A stretch of DNA of 64,000 nt from an uncultured Acidobacteriota bacterium (GTDB taxonomy: Bacteria; Acidobacteriota; Blastocatellia; Pyrinomonadales; Pyrinomonadaceae). A program made the translations under genes and the position numbers. The stretch is from NCBI GenBank assembly GCA_937859595.1, contig CALMAH010000013.1:62001-126000 (forward strand). The letters are read 5' to 3'. Positions 42,286 through 51,080 of this stretch are shown here, piece by piece. Below the pieces are notes generated by a model that saw nothing but the letters and a program-made list of their open reading frames with translations, searched no databases and had not been told where the DNA came from. Each line of letters begins with the position of its first letter. Position 1 is the stretch's first letter.

Positions 42286-43011
42286 ATGACGTCAAGGCCA
42301 AAAATATTATTGCTTCTTTTTCTGGTCACCATGGTGTTGCCTGCGGCAGGATTACCCTCAGACAATCAAGGCCTCTACATCTCGGGAAGCGTTACGGGCC
42401 TGTCCACCAGATGCATAAATGACGAGCCTGTCCCGCAGATCGGCGTCTATTTACAGATCAGGAACGATGGCGATGTTCCCGTTATCCTTTTGACCCCCAC
42501 TTTCTCTTTCGAAGTCAGGGTGTTTTTTGACGAAATAGGATCAACTACAGCGGATAAAAGGACAGGTCTCGAGGCCCTTAGACTTAACCCTTACCTCAAG
42601 AACCCATTTGGTAGATCTACAACCGACGACTACGATCATATGTCGCCCTACTTCAGGCGTATTGATAAGCCGGAACCGCCCTCGGAAAGCACTTTTATAT
42701 TGGAACCCGGCCGATCCTACGAATTCCGCGACACCATCTGGGTAAAGGGCGGATTCCACCTGCCCGAAAGGCCTATACCCGACGGTGAGCGATACGAAGG
42801 CATAAAGTGTTTATACAACTGGGTAAAACCGATTCCCGAACACCCTTCCTTCCGGCTCGAGTATCGCATGTCGCCGAAGAAATATCGCCAGCCCGAGGAT
42901 CTGTTCCGTCGATTCCGTGACCGCTGGCGTGATACAGGAAATTTTCTTCTCGACAGTTCGGGCGATGTCTTCTACAGGACAGAAGCAATTGCTTTGCCTT
43001 TGGAACGCTGA
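42286..43011 (+). CDS. Secreted hypothetical protein, second of the paralogous pair
   Basis: 241 residues. Signal peptide LLLLFLVTMVLPAAGLP. Landmarks shared with the preceding gene: GLYISGSVTGL near the mature N-terminus, VYLQIRNDGDVPVILLTP, the ILEPGRSYEFRDTI segment, FRLEYRMS, and the end FRDRWRDTGNFLLDSSGDVF. Pairwise identity is low by eye, but the order and spacing are kept. It stands 56 bases after the first copy and 9 bases before the Nudix gene. Function unknown. Confidence 0.6.
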   Translation: MTSRPKILLLLFLVTMVLPAAGLPSDNQGLYISGSVTGLSTRCINDEPVPQIGVYLQIRNDGDVPVILLTPTFSFEVRVFFDEIGSTTADKRTGLEALRLNPYLKNPFGRSTTDDYDHMSPYFRRIDKPEPPSESTFILEPGRSYEFRDTIWVKGGFHLPERPIPDGERYEGIKCLYNWVKPIPEHPSFRLEYRMSPKKYRQPEDLFRRFRDRWRDTGNFLLDSSGDVFYRTEAIALPLER

Positions 43012-43020
43012 TCTTTTTCT

Positions 43021-43569
43021 ATGCCTGTTCCGATTATCCTCAATTCCGAAACCATCTACCGGGGCCGCGTCTTCGATATCCGTGTTGACGAGATACGCGA
43101 TGGGGATGTCGAATACAGTCGCGAGATCGTGGTTCATCGCGGCAGCGCGGTTATCGTGCCTGTTTTTGATGATGGGACGGTGGCATTGGTGCGGCAATAT
43201 CGGCACGCGGCGGGAAAATATCTGCTTGAGCTTGCGGCCGGTACGCTCGAAGACGGCGAAGACCCCGAAACCGGCGCCGTCCGCGAGCTTGAGGAGGAGA
43301 TCGGCGTAGTTGCGGGAAAGATCGAAAAACTGACCGAGTTTTACGTTTCTCCGGGCTTTCTTACCGAAAAGATGCACGTCTTTCTTGCCACAGATCTAAC
43401 AGAAACAAGTCAAGATCTGGAGCCTGACGAGATCTTGGCCGTTGAAAGGCATTCTTTTTCTGCCCTACGCGATATGATCCGCAAGGGAGAGATAGAAGAT
43501 GCCAAAACGATCGTCGGCTTGATGTTGGCGGAAATCAAGTTAAGCTCGGTTCAAAAAACTATAATTTAA
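43021..43569 (+). CDS. Nudix hydrolase, ADP-ribose pyrophosphatase type
   Basis: 182 residues. The Nudix box GTLEDGEDPETGAVRELEEE plus IGV fits GX5EX7REUXEEXGU completely. Before it, VALVRQYRHAAGKYLLELAAG is the usual ADP-ribose pyrophosphatase strand set, and YVSPGFLTEKMHVFLATDL follows. It probably hydrolyses ADP-ribose or related nucleoside diphosphate sugars. It is last in the short plus-strand run with the two secreted paralogues, and ends at the AT-rich gap before rplM. Confidence 0.9.
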   Translation: MPVPIILNSETIYRGRVFDIRVDEIRDGDVEYSREIVVHRGSAVIVPVFDDGTVALVRQYRHAAGKYLLELAAGTLEDGEDPETGAVRELEEEIGVVAGKIEKLTEFYVSPGFLTEKMHVFLATDLTETSQDLEPDEILAVERHSFSALRDMIRKGEIEDAKTIVGLMLAEIKLSSVQKTII

Positions 43570-43958
43570 AATAAACTTTAGCAATTATCTATAGCTAAAC
43601 CCTTAGGATCCTTATAATTACTAATTATGTAATTACTAATTATTAATTAAATTTATAGATAAACGTGATTTTTGGTTCACCCTTAACAGAATAGCCGCTC
43701 TAGAGCTTTTTCCATCGAGCATTGGTCATAAATGAAAGAAAAGGCCTCTGGACCATTTCTACCATCCTCTCAATACGGAGAAACCAGGGCACCTACGGCC
43801 CGATATGGGTGCTTTCCTAAAAAAGCGGTTCGTTTTTCTAGGCCGCCGGTCATACCGGCCGTGCTTTTGGTCATACCCGGGGAACCCCTCGGTGAACCCC
43901 GAGGGATCACGTGTCCCCTCGCCCGCTTGGGCAGTAATTGCCGTTTGCAGACTTGACC
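43570..43958. other. AT-rich and repeat-bearing intergenic region
   Basis: The first ~110 bases are strikingly AT-rich, with two copies of TAATTACTAATTAT near 43614-43646. An inverted repeat, TTATCTATA (43585-43593) and TATAGATAA (43654-43662), encloses them. Further right, CCCTCGG/CCGAGGG (43886-43905) forms a 7-bp stem-loop, and GGTCATACC occurs twice near 43847 and 43869. Possible short frames here on both strands lack family resemblance and are not called. Confidence 0.5.
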
Positions 43959-44025
43959 TTGACACACCGTTTCGATACTCTATCAGTTCGCTTTTTTGCG
44001 AAAATACCTATCAGTGTAGGCGAAT
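43959..44025 (+). promoter_or_regulatory. Candidate promoter and structured leader of the rplM operon
   Basis: TTGACA at 43959-43964 is followed after 16 bases by TATCAG, a weak -10. The leader then has a 5-bp stem TTCGC/GCGAA with a six-T loop (43987-44002), and a CCTA/TAGG stem-loop just before the ATG. CTATCAGT occurs twice (43980-43987 and 44008-44015). Ribosomal protein leaders often fold so that an operon protein binds them, so this may be an L13-type autoregulatory site. Confidence 0.4.
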
Positions 44026-44460
44026 ATGAGTACTTATTTTCCAAGCGGAAAAGGGCTGGCGGACGGAAGAAAATGGTTCGTGGTCGATGCGAAAGACAAA
44101 ACGGTGGGAAGACTTGCTACTGAGGTCGCTCGTATCCTTACCGGTAAGAACAAGCCGGATTGGACCCCCTTTTTGGACATGGGCGACCATGTCGTCGTTA
44201 TCAACGCTCGGCACGCAAAGTTCACCGGATCTAAGACTGATCAAAAGCTCTATCGCCACCACACGTTGTATCCGGGTGGACTCAAGGAGATCGGAGCAAA
44301 AGAGATGCTCGAAAAACATCCGGAACGGATAGTAGAGTTCGCGGTCAAAGGCATGCTGCCGAAGACCAAACTCGGCCGTGCAATGGCAAAGAAATTGAAG
44401 GTTTATGCGGATGGCGACCATCGCCACGCTGCGCAAAAACCGGAGGCAATTGAGTTGTAG
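44026..44460 (+). CDS. rplM: 50S ribosomal protein L13
   Basis: 144 residues. Family blocks: [80 protein letters not shown], and [20 protein letters not shown]. An early-assembly protein of the large subunit. It is followed by rpsI after 70 bases, the standard L13-S9 pair. The gap contains a GCAATTGC palindrome and a CAGCT/AGCTG dyad. Confidence 0.97.
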   Translation: MSTYFPSGKGLADGRKWFVVDAKDKTVGRLATEVARILTGKNKPDWTPFLDMGDHVVVINARHAKFTGSKTDQKLYRHHTLYPGGLKEIGAKEMLEKHPERIVEFAVKGMLPKTKLGRAMAKKLKVYADGDHRHAAQKPEAIEL

Positions 44461-44530
44461 GCAAGTTGCAGCAGCAATTGCAGCTTAGAATTAGCTGCCG
44501 TCCGCCGCTGCCAACCGCAGAGTGAAATTT

Positions 44531-44923
44531 ATGGCTGATATTCAGTATTACGGCACCGGCCGCAGAAAGACCTCGACCGCACGCGTTTACCTGCGTCCCG
44601 GAGCGGGAAGCATTGTGGTGAACCGACGGCCGTTCGAAACTTATTTCCCGAACGAGGCCCTGCAGATGATCATCCGCCAGCCTCTTACGCTCACAGACAC
44701 CATCGGCAAGTTCGACATCCTCGTTACGGTCGATGGCGGCGGCACCGCCGGACAGGCCGGCGCGGTTCGCCACGGAATAACCCGTGCGTTGATGGAATTT
44801 AATGCGGACCTTCGTCCGACCTTGAAAAAGGCAGGTCTCGTAACCCGTGACCCGCGGCAAAAGGAACGCAAGAAATATGGGCAGAAAGGTGCCCGCAAGC
44901 GATTCCAGTTCTCGAAGAGATAG
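44531..44923 (+). CDS. rpsI: 30S ribosomal protein S9
   Basis: 130 residues. [19 protein letters not shown] at the N-terminus, [19 protein letters not shown] in the middle, and the basic C-terminus [17 protein letters not shown], whose terminal Arg reaches the P-site tRNA in the ribosome. The ATG at 44531 is chosen over a GTG at 44522, because the family begins [14 protein letters not shown]. Paired with rplM. Confidence 0.97.
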   Translation: MADIQYYGTGRRKTSTARVYLRPGAGSIVVNRRPFETYFPNEALQMIIRQPLTLTDTIGKFDILVTVDGGGTAGQAGAVRHGITRALMEFNADLRPTLKKAGLVTRDPRQKERKKYGQKGARKRFQFSKR

Positions 44924-44925
44924 TG

Positions 44926-44958
44926 GTTCAGCGATCGCAATTTGCGAGCGCGCTGAAC
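44926..44958 (+). promoter_or_regulatory. Stem-loop in the rpsI-rpsB gap
   Basis: GTTCAGCG and CGCTGAAC form a perfect 8-bp stem, with an inner CGCAA/TTGCG pairing. It begins three bases after the rpsI stop. No T-run follows, so it is more likely an attenuator, processing site or RNA leader for rpsB than a terminator. Confidence 0.5.
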
Positions 44959-45039
44959 AAATCCATTGCCGAAACTCCTTGGTTTATCAACAAGTTTTCG
45001 GCGAGTACAAAAACCAATTGATATAGGAGAGATAAGATC

Positions 45040-46026
45040 TTGGCTACAGTTACGATGAAAGAACTCCTCGAAGCGGGGGTTCACTTTGGACACCAGGTTC
45101 GCCGTTGGAACCCGAAGATGAAGGACTACATTTTCGGAGAGCGCAACGGTATTTATATTATTGACCTTCAAAAAACTCAAAAGCTTTTCCGCGACGCACT
45201 CGCGTTCGTTCAGGAATCGCTTACCGAGCGGCCAAATCAAAAGGTGCTCTTTGTCGGCACCAAACGCCAGGCCCAGGACGCCATCAAGGAAGAGGCGTTG
45301 CGCTGTGGACAGTATTACGTCAACAACCGTTGGCTTGGCGGTCTTCTTACAAATTATCAGACCGTCCAGAAATCGATCCAGAAGCTAAAGGACATCGAAG
45401 CGATGCGCGAGGATGGCCGCTATGAAATGCTCACGAAAAAGGAGCGTCTCAAGCTTGATCGTCAGCACGAAGGCCTGATGAAGAACTTGGCCGGCATAAA
45501 GGATATGGGTGGCAAGCCTGACTTGATGTTCATCATCGACGTCAGGAAAGAAGACATTGCCGTCAAGGAAGCAAACCGTCTCGGGATCCCCATTGTGGCG
45601 GTAGTTGACACGAATTGCTCGCCGGAAGGTATTGACCATGTGATACCGGGAAATGATGACGCACTGCGAGCCATCAGGTTGTTCGCATCAAGGATCGCCG
45701 ACGCGATACTCGAAGGGCAACAGATCGGTACAGAGGGCGGCGTTGTTGAGGTCGAATCCGCAGCCGAGGCCGACTCGGACGATGAGAACAATATCGATAT
45801 CTCGGCCACGCTTGCCAGGGCGGGCATTACGGATCCGGACGAAGACGACGGCGGGGTGGAGATCGAGGCAGAGGAAGAATCCGTCAGCGCCGAAACCGAC
45901 ATTGTTGCAGAGAACTCAGAAGAACCTGCAGAGAGATCAATAGCTTCAACTGTCGACGAAAAGTCGGACGAAGCCGGATCCGAGGAAGCCAAGTCTGAAG
46001 AAACCAACGAAGCCGCGGCAAGTTGA
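45040..46026 (+). CDS. rpsB: 30S ribosomal protein S2 with acidic C-terminal extension
   Basis: 328 residues. The TTG start at 45040 has AGGAGAGAT upstream and gives [20 protein letters not shown], the family N-terminus. The core has [52 protein letters not shown], and [20 protein letters not shown]. After residue ~240 a Glu/Asp/Ser/Ala-rich tail of about 85 residues follows, with no globular motifs. Many bacterial S2 proteins end near 250, so the tail is an addition. Confidence 0.97.
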   Translation: MATVTMKELLEAGVHFGHQVRRWNPKMKDYIFGERNGIYIIDLQKTQKLFRDALAFVQESLTERPNQKVLFVGTKRQAQDAIKEEALRCGQYYVNNRWLGGLLTNYQTVQKSIQKLKDIEAMREDGRYEMLTKKERLKLDRQHEGLMKNLAGIKDMGGKPDLMFIIDVRKEDIAVKEANRLGIPIVAVVDTNCSPEGIDHVIPGNDDALRAIRLFASRIADAILEGQQIGTEGGVVEVESAAEADSDDENNIDISATLARAGITDPDEDDGGVEIEAEEESVSAETDIVAENSEEPAERSIASTVDEKSDEAGSEEAKSEETNEAAAS

Positions 46027-46047
46027 ACATCTAAACATCTTATTCAG

Positions 46048-46090
46048 AGCGTGGCTTTTTCCCTTTTCTACGGAACGGCTACGCTTTTTT
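46048..46090 (+). terminator. Stem-loop with T-run between rpsB and tsf
   Basis: AGCGTGGC pairs with GCTACGCT (one wobble) across a ~22-base loop, followed directly by TTTTT. It may end or attenuate transcription before tsf. Confidence 0.6.
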
Positions 46091-46139
46091 GCAGACCGTT
46101 TTTAGTACTTAATATCTTAGTGATTATTTGGAGCAAGTT

Positions 46140-46802
46140 ATGTCAGAAATTACAGCAAACGCGGTAAAATCGCTGCGTGAAAAGACCGGAGCAGGGATGG
46201 TTGACTGCAAGAACGCACTTGTCGAGGCTAACGGTGACGAAGCCGGAGCAGTCGAGATACTTCGCAAAAAGGGCATGGCCACCGCGGGTAAGAAAGCGGG
46301 CCGCGTAACCGCCGAAGGCGTGGTCGGTTCCTATATCCACATGGGCGGCAAGGTCGGCGTGATGGTCGAGGTGAACTGCGAGAGCGATTTCGTGGCCCGC
46401 GGAGAAGAGTTTCAGCAACTCGTAAAAGACGTAGCGATGCACATCGCCGCCTCGGACCCGCGTTACCTCACGCGCGAAGAGGTTCCGGCTGACACCCTGG
46501 ATAAAGAGCGTGAGATCCTAATGGATCAGCTCAAGAACGACCCGAAGAATGCCGGCAAGCCGGACGATGTTCTTTCGAAGATCATCGAGGGCAGGCTTAA
46601 CAAGTTCTACGAAGAGGCTGTGTTGCTTGATCAGCCGTTTGTGAAGGACCCGAGCAAGACCATCGGCGAACTCGTAACCGACAAGATCGCCTCTATTAAG
46701 GAGAACATCACCATCCGTCGCTTTACGCGCTACAAGATGGGAGAAGGTATCGAGAAGAAGCAGGATGACTTCGCGGCCGAGGTCGCGTCTATGGTCGGGT
46801 AA
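46140..46802 (+). CDS. tsf: Translation elongation factor Ts
   Basis: Exchanges GDP for GTP on EF-Tu. 220 residues from the ATG at 46140, which has GGAG seven bases upstream; an in-frame TTG at 46128 is rejected for that reason. N-terminal UBA-like [20 protein letters not shown], then [20 protein letters not shown] with [11 protein letters not shown]. The C-terminal region has [19 protein letters not shown]. It lies between rpsB and pyrH in the standard order. Confidence 0.97.
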   Translation: MSEITANAVKSLREKTGAGMVDCKNALVEANGDEAGAVEILRKKGMATAGKKAGRVTAEGVVGSYIHMGGKVGVMVEVNCESDFVARGEEFQQLVKDVAMHIAASDPRYLTREEVPADTLDKEREILMDQLKNDPKNAGKPDDVLSKIIEGRLNKFYEEAVLLDQPFVKDPSKTIGELVTDKIASIKENITIRRFTRYKMGEGIEKKQDDFAAEVASMVG

Positions 46803-46811
46803 ATGCCGCTA

Positions 46812-46909
46812 AGTTGCGGAGTTGCTGAGAAACGGATCTGCTGAGACGGTTTCGAAACGATTTGCAGCACTAAAACTTGGCGACTTCGTAACATTGTAGC
46901 TCCGTAACT
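46812..46909. repeat. Imperfect inverted repeat filling the tsf-pyrH gap
   Basis: AGTTGCGGAGTTGC (46812-46825) matches the reverse complement of GTAGCTCCGTAACT (46896-46909) at 11 of 14 positions. The right arm ends two bases before the pyrH ATG, where a ribosome binding site would normally stand. Confidence 0.45.
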
Positions 46910-46911
46910 TT

Positions 46912-47652
46912 ATGAAACCCGTTTTCAATCGGATTCTGCTCAAGCTCTCCGGAGAGGCCCTGATGGGCGGCGAAAGCTACGGCATAGACACTAAGGTTGC
47001 CGAAGAAGTCGCCCGCGAAATAAAGGCGGTCCACGATCTGGGTGTTGAGGTGGCGATCGTGGTTGGCGGCGGAAATATTTTTCGGGGAGTCTCTAAGTCG
47101 GCGGGAAACATGGATCGTGCGGCCGCCGACTATATAGGCATGCTTGCGACCGTTATGAATGCGGTGGTATTGCAAGATGCCCTCGAAAAGCTTGGCGTTT
47201 ATACGCGGGCGATGTCCGCGATAGACATACCCCAGCTTGCCGAACCATTTATTCGCCGCCGTGCGATACGACACCTTGAAAAGAAGCGGGTAGTGATTTT
47301 CGCTGCCGGCACTGGCAATCCCTATTTCACTACAGATTCTGCCGCGGCCCTAAGGGCATGTGAACTTGGCGTAGATGTGATCTTCAAGGCGACAAAGGTT
47401 GACGGCATTTACTCGGCCGACCCAAAGATATTTCTCGAGGCCGAGAAATTTGACAAGATCACCTATCAGGAAGTGCTCGAAAAGCGGCTTAGGATAATGG
47501 ACGCATCGGCGATCTCCCTATGTATGGACAATGATCTTCCGATCATGGTCTTCAATATGACCCAGCCCGGCAATATAATAAAAGCGGTCTGCGGTGACCT
47601 GACAGTGGGCACTTTGGTCACGCTGGGCGACACGGCAACCACGGCCGGATAG
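46912..47652 (+). CDS. pyrH: Uridylate kinase
   Basis: Phosphorylates UMP to UDP. 246 residues. Motifs: [72 protein letters not shown], and [17 protein letters not shown]. The length is typical. No Shine-Dalgarno sequence precedes the ATG, which follows an inverted repeat arm. It is followed by frr after 8 bases. Confidence 0.97.
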   Translation: MKPVFNRILLKLSGEALMGGESYGIDTKVAEEVAREIKAVHDLGVEVAIVVGGGNIFRGVSKSAGNMDRAAADYIGMLATVMNAVVLQDALEKLGVYTRAMSAIDIPQLAEPFIRRRAIRHLEKKRVVIFAAGTGNPYFTTDSAAALRACELGVDVIFKATKVDGIYSADPKIFLEAEKFDKITYQEVLEKRLRIMDASAISLCMDNDLPIMVFNMTQPGNIIKAVCGDLTVGTLVTLGDTATTAG

Positions 47653-47660
47653 GAAAAAAG

Positions 47661-48221
47661 ATGAGTGTAGAAACAGTAGTCAAAGAAACTTCACCAAAGA
47701 TGGAATCGGTCATTGAGGATTTCAAGCGTAAGCTTGCAAATATCAGGACCGGCCGGGCCACCGTTGGGCTGCTTGATTCTGTAATGGTCGATTACTATGG
47801 AACGCCCACACCGCTAAACCAGATGGCATCGGTCGCAGTGCCCGAACCGCAAATGCTTACGGTGCAACCGTGGGACATTTCACAGCTTGGTGCCGTGGAA
47901 AAGGCAATAATCGCCGCCAATCTTGGCCTCAATCCGTCAAATGACGGTAAGATGATACGCTTGCCGATTCCGCCATTGAACGAGGAACGCAGGAAACAGC
48001 TTGCCAAACAGGTAAATGAGATCGCCGAGGAACATCGCGTAGCTATACGCAACGTCAGACATCAGTCGAATGACGCTCTTAAAAGGCTGCTAAAGGACAA
48101 AGAGGTGTCCGAAGACGAGGAAAGGTCAGGATTGGACGAGGTTCAAAAGCTAACAAACAACTTCGTCGCGAAGGTAGATGAACTCGCGAAGAACAAGGAA
48201 CAAGAGATCATGAGTGTTTGA
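47661..48221 (+). CDS. frr: Ribosome recycling factor
   Basis: Splits post-termination ribosomes with EF-G. 186 residues. MESVIEDFKRKLANIRTGRA near the N-terminus, VDYYGTPTPLNQMASVAVPE, LTVQPWDISQLGAVEKAI, and KMIRLPIPPLNEERRKQLAK match the family throughout. GGAAAAAAG precedes the ATG. A strong terminator follows, closing the rplM-frr run. Confidence 0.97.
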   Translation: MSVETVVKETSPKMESVIEDFKRKLANIRTGRATVGLLDSVMVDYYGTPTPLNQMASVAVPEPQMLTVQPWDISQLGAVEKAIIAANLGLNPSNDGKMIRLPIPPLNEERRKQLAKQVNEIAEEHRVAIRNVRHQSNDALKRLLKDKEVSEDEERSGLDEVQKLTNNFVAKVDELAKNKEQEIMSV

Positions 48222-48245
48222 TGCAACGGCTTGTAAAGAGACACG

Positions 48246-48278
48246 ACCCGCCCGAGACTATCCCGAGCGGGTTTTTTT
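48246..48278 (+). terminator. Rho-independent terminator after frr
   Basis: ACCCGC/GCGGGT stem with a 15-base loop, followed by a run of seven T. Confidence 0.85.
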
Positions 48279-48345
48279 GTCGCCGTATCTAATTGGAGTA
48301 TAGTGTTTTCGAGCGATCTATCCTGAACACGCCCGGAGAAATCTG

Positions 48346-51078
48346 ATGAAACGAACCCTACGCCTTTTTGCATGTTCATTGCTTCTGTTCGCATTTCTGG
48401 CTGATGTCCGTCCGTGTGGTCCCGGCTTTATCTCCCCGGTTTTCGATGTAAATAAATCTCCCGAATTTCCATATACTGAGTACGCCGCCGGGCAGCTCGG
48501 CATCATTAAGCCTTCATTTCATCGGTCGGTGCTTTTTGCCGCATACCGTTATCTGAATGGTGGAGCATTTACTCCGGACGAGCAAAAGGCTCTCGTCGAG
48601 GTTTGGCGGGCCGAATTCAGAAAGGAACCCTACGATGAAGTTGATACGGACGCGGCGGTCAAACAGTGGATCGCGAAGCGAAAAGAGGTCGTCGGAAATG
48701 AAGAAACGCTTCCCCAGATCTACGTAGAACGGCGATACGGCGGGTTTGATTTCTTCCCGAATTGTACCCGCAATGCATTTGAAACTGCCACAGCGACCCT
48801 ATCAGACCGTATTTCCTCGTATGGATCTGAGGACGTCCATGTAAAGGAGTGGCTTCGGGGACAGGATGCGGTCTTTACGAATTGCTCAAGCGGTAAGAAG
48901 ATGCCGGATCAGCCGCAACCGGGTGCCCCCGAATGGCTCCAAAAGGATCGTGACTATCAGATGGGGGCTGCTCGTTTCTACTCGCTCGACTACGAGGACG
49001 CACGCGGCCGCTTTGCCGATATCGCATTGGACTTCCAGTCTCCATGGCAGGAGACAGCCGATTATCTGGTTGCACGCACGCTTATCCGGCAGGCGAGCCT
49101 CTCCAGATCGGAGAAATCCGCGGAACGACTTTATCACCAGGCATATGATCATCTTCGGGGTTTTACCTCGACGAGCGGGCGATTTTCCGACTCTGCCGAG
49201 CGTCTCATGGGTCTCGTCAAATACCGGGTGTTTCCCGAAGAACGGGTCATTGAGCTCGCTCAGAAGCTTTCTTTTCAGGGAGGAAACCCCAATTTTCGCC
49301 AGGACCTGATCGATTACACCTGGCTGATGGATAAATTTGAACGGAAGGGCCTGGAGGCTGCTGAACGGCGTGGCCTGATAGAAACACTGCGCGGTGTTGA
49401 CCTGAATAAACAATATGCCGAAGACGAGATCACACCCGAACAACAGAGGGCTCTGAGCAGGCTTCGCGAACTCGACGGAGTGACCGAACGGCTATTTGAA
49501 CGGTCGTTCACGGCCTCATCAGAACGGAGAAACGAAGACGATCTTGAACTTTGGTTAACGTCCGAAGATTACTCAAGAAACTGGCGGCTATACGTCTCGC
49601 CGGATGCCGGTGAAGATGGGGCGCTGGAAGAGGCCGAACGTTTGGTCGGCGAGCCTTTGACCGATGAAATGAAAGAAAAGGTGCGCTCGGCGTGGCAGAG
49701 TGCTTTTTCGCGAAGGTTTTCGGATGGGCGAAACTCTGATTATCAGGGCGGGTATTTTGGCGATGTCAGCAGATCGCTTGGGGTTGTGCCTGAATTTCTG
49801 CGCACGAATGAGCTAACTGACTGGCTTTTTACCTACCAGATAACGACCGAAGACGCCTATCGTTACTCGCTTGATCGATATAAGGCCACTGGTCTCGAGC
49901 TTTGGCTAATGACCGCGCTCGCCAAAGCAGCGACCGGGTCGGAAGAGCTCACAATGCTCATCGATGCCGGCGGTCGGGCCGGACGTTCCTCGCCCGCGTA
50001 TCCCACTATCGCATACCATACCGCGAGACTGCAGATCGAACTCGGACGTGACGATGACGCCAAGAAAACGCTCGATCAGGTGTTGGCCGCCTCGTCTGCC
50101 TATCCGGTGTCGGCGGTGAATCAATTCCGGGAACTAAGACAGCGGCTTGCCGTTTCGTTTGATGAGTTTCTGGCCTATTCGCTTCGGAGGCCGTTCACCT
50201 TTGATTTTGGGGGTACACTCGGCACTATCGAGGAAATGATCGCCGAGGAAAAAAGCTATTTCAATCCCGAGTATAACACTGATGGCCGCGAGGCATACGA
50301 ACGCGAGGTCGAGGAACGTTTCCGAACGTCGCTGCCCTGGCAGCATCGTGTGTTTATAGATTCCCGGACGACTCAAATTATAAATCAGTTCTTTCCTGCT
50401 TCAGCCATGCTCGACGCGGCACGTTCGGAAATGCTCCCCGACTATCTGCGTCAGCGGTTCGTGATAGCTGCCTGGACGCGCGCAGCTATGTTCGACGATC
50501 ATGCGACGGCGAGTGCGATCGCTCACGAACTCGCTCGCTATTATCCCGAGCTTGCTGAACCATTGAAATTTGTGCAGTCCGCCGCCACTCCGGTCTCTAG
50601 ACGGAACGCGGTGCTGTATATGTTGGTAACAAATCCGATCCTAACACCGTTTATCGATGCCGGTCTCGGAAAGGCCGACAACAGCCCGGATGTGTTCGAT
50701 ATGGACGATTGGTGGTGTGAGCCTTCCGAAGAGTTTTACGATGAAGATATCGGCGACATGGTCTCAAGGACCTCATTAAAGCGCCCGCCCTTTTTGAGTT
50801 CTGCCCAAAATGCAGCAGCGGACCGGGAGATCAAGAGACTCAAAGATATGGGCAACGGAGCATCGTATCTTGGGGAACAGGTGCTAACGTGGTCGTCGCG
50901 ATCGCCTAACGACCGTCGGATCCCCGAAGCTCTTTATCGAATGCACTCCGCCAACGGGTGGTCAAAATACGGCTGTGGCGGGAACTACGACCTTCAGCAG
51001 AGGATAGCGGATGTATTGAAGCGACGGTATCCTCGAAGCGAATGGACCCGTCGCCTTATCAGCGAGGAGACGAACTAG
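48346..51078 (+). CDS. Large secreted helical-repeat protein, unknown function
   Basis: 910 residues. Signal peptide LFACSLLLFAFLADVRPCG; the mature part begins with PCGPGFISPVFD, a Cys-Gly-Pro opening I associate with exported TPR-like proteins but cannot name. The middle shows TPR-like helix pairs (YSLDYEDARGRFADIALDF, ETADYLVARTLIRQASL, SAERLYHQAYDHLRGFT; later PTIAYHTARLQIELGRDDDA and KKTLDQVLAASSAYP). Acidic segments follow near the C-terminus. Nine or so cysteines, including CTRNAF, NCSSG, WWCEPS and YGCGGN, suggest disulfides. GGAGAA precedes the ATG. Convergent with a lipoprotein gene, only two bases apart. Confidence 0.7.
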   Translation: MKRTLRLFACSLLLFAFLADVRPCGPGFISPVFDVNKSPEFPYTEYAAGQLGIIKPSFHRSVLFAAYRYLNGGAFTPDEQKALVEVWRAEFRKEPYDEVDTDAAVKQWIAKRKEVVGNEETLPQIYVERRYGGFDFFPNCTRNAFETATATLSDRISSYGSEDVHVKEWLRGQDAVFTNCSSGKKMPDQPQPGAPEWLQKDRDYQMGAARFYSLDYEDARGRFADIALDFQSPWQETADYLVARTLIRQASLSRSEKSAERLYHQAYDHLRGFTSTSGRFSDSAERLMGLVKYRVFPEERVIELAQKLSFQGGNPNFRQDLIDYTWLMDKFERKGLEAAERRGLIETLRGVDLNKQYAEDEITPEQQRALSRLRELDGVTERLFERSFTASSERRNEDDLELWLTSEDYSRNWRLYVSPDAGEDGALEEAERLVGEPLTDEMKEKVRSAWQSAFSRRFSDGRNSDYQGGYFGDVSRSLGVVPEFLRTNELTDWLFTYQITTEDAYRYSLDRYKATGLELWLMTALAKAATGSEELTMLIDAGGRAGRSSPAYPTIAYHTARLQIELGRDDDAKKTLDQVLAASSAYPVSAVNQFRELRQRLAVSFDEFLAYSLRRPFTFDFGGTLGTIEEMIAEEKSYFNPEYNTDGREAYEREVEERFRTSLPWQHRVFIDSRTTQIINQFFPASAMLDAARSEMLPDYLRQRFVIAAWTRAAMFDDHATASAIAHELARYYPELAEPLKFVQSAATPVSRRNAVLYMLVTNPILTPFIDAGLGKADNSPDVFDMDDWWCEPSEEFYDEDIGDMVSRTSLKRPPFLSSAQNAAADREIKRLKDMGNGASYLGEQVLTWSSRSPNDRRIPEALYRMHSANGWSKYGCGGNYDLQQRIADVLKRRYPRSEWTRRLISEETN

Positions 51079-51080
51079 GC

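Noticed and set aside
43732..43970. Overlapping short frames on both strands in the gap before rplM
   Set aside because: They arise from a repeat-bearing stretch (doubled GGTCATACC and a CCCTCGG dyad), overlap each other in several frames, and have no ribosome binding site.
45462..46007. A 181-residue Ser-rich frame antisense to rpsB
   Set aside because: It mirrors the acidic tail of S2 and has no start signal or family match.
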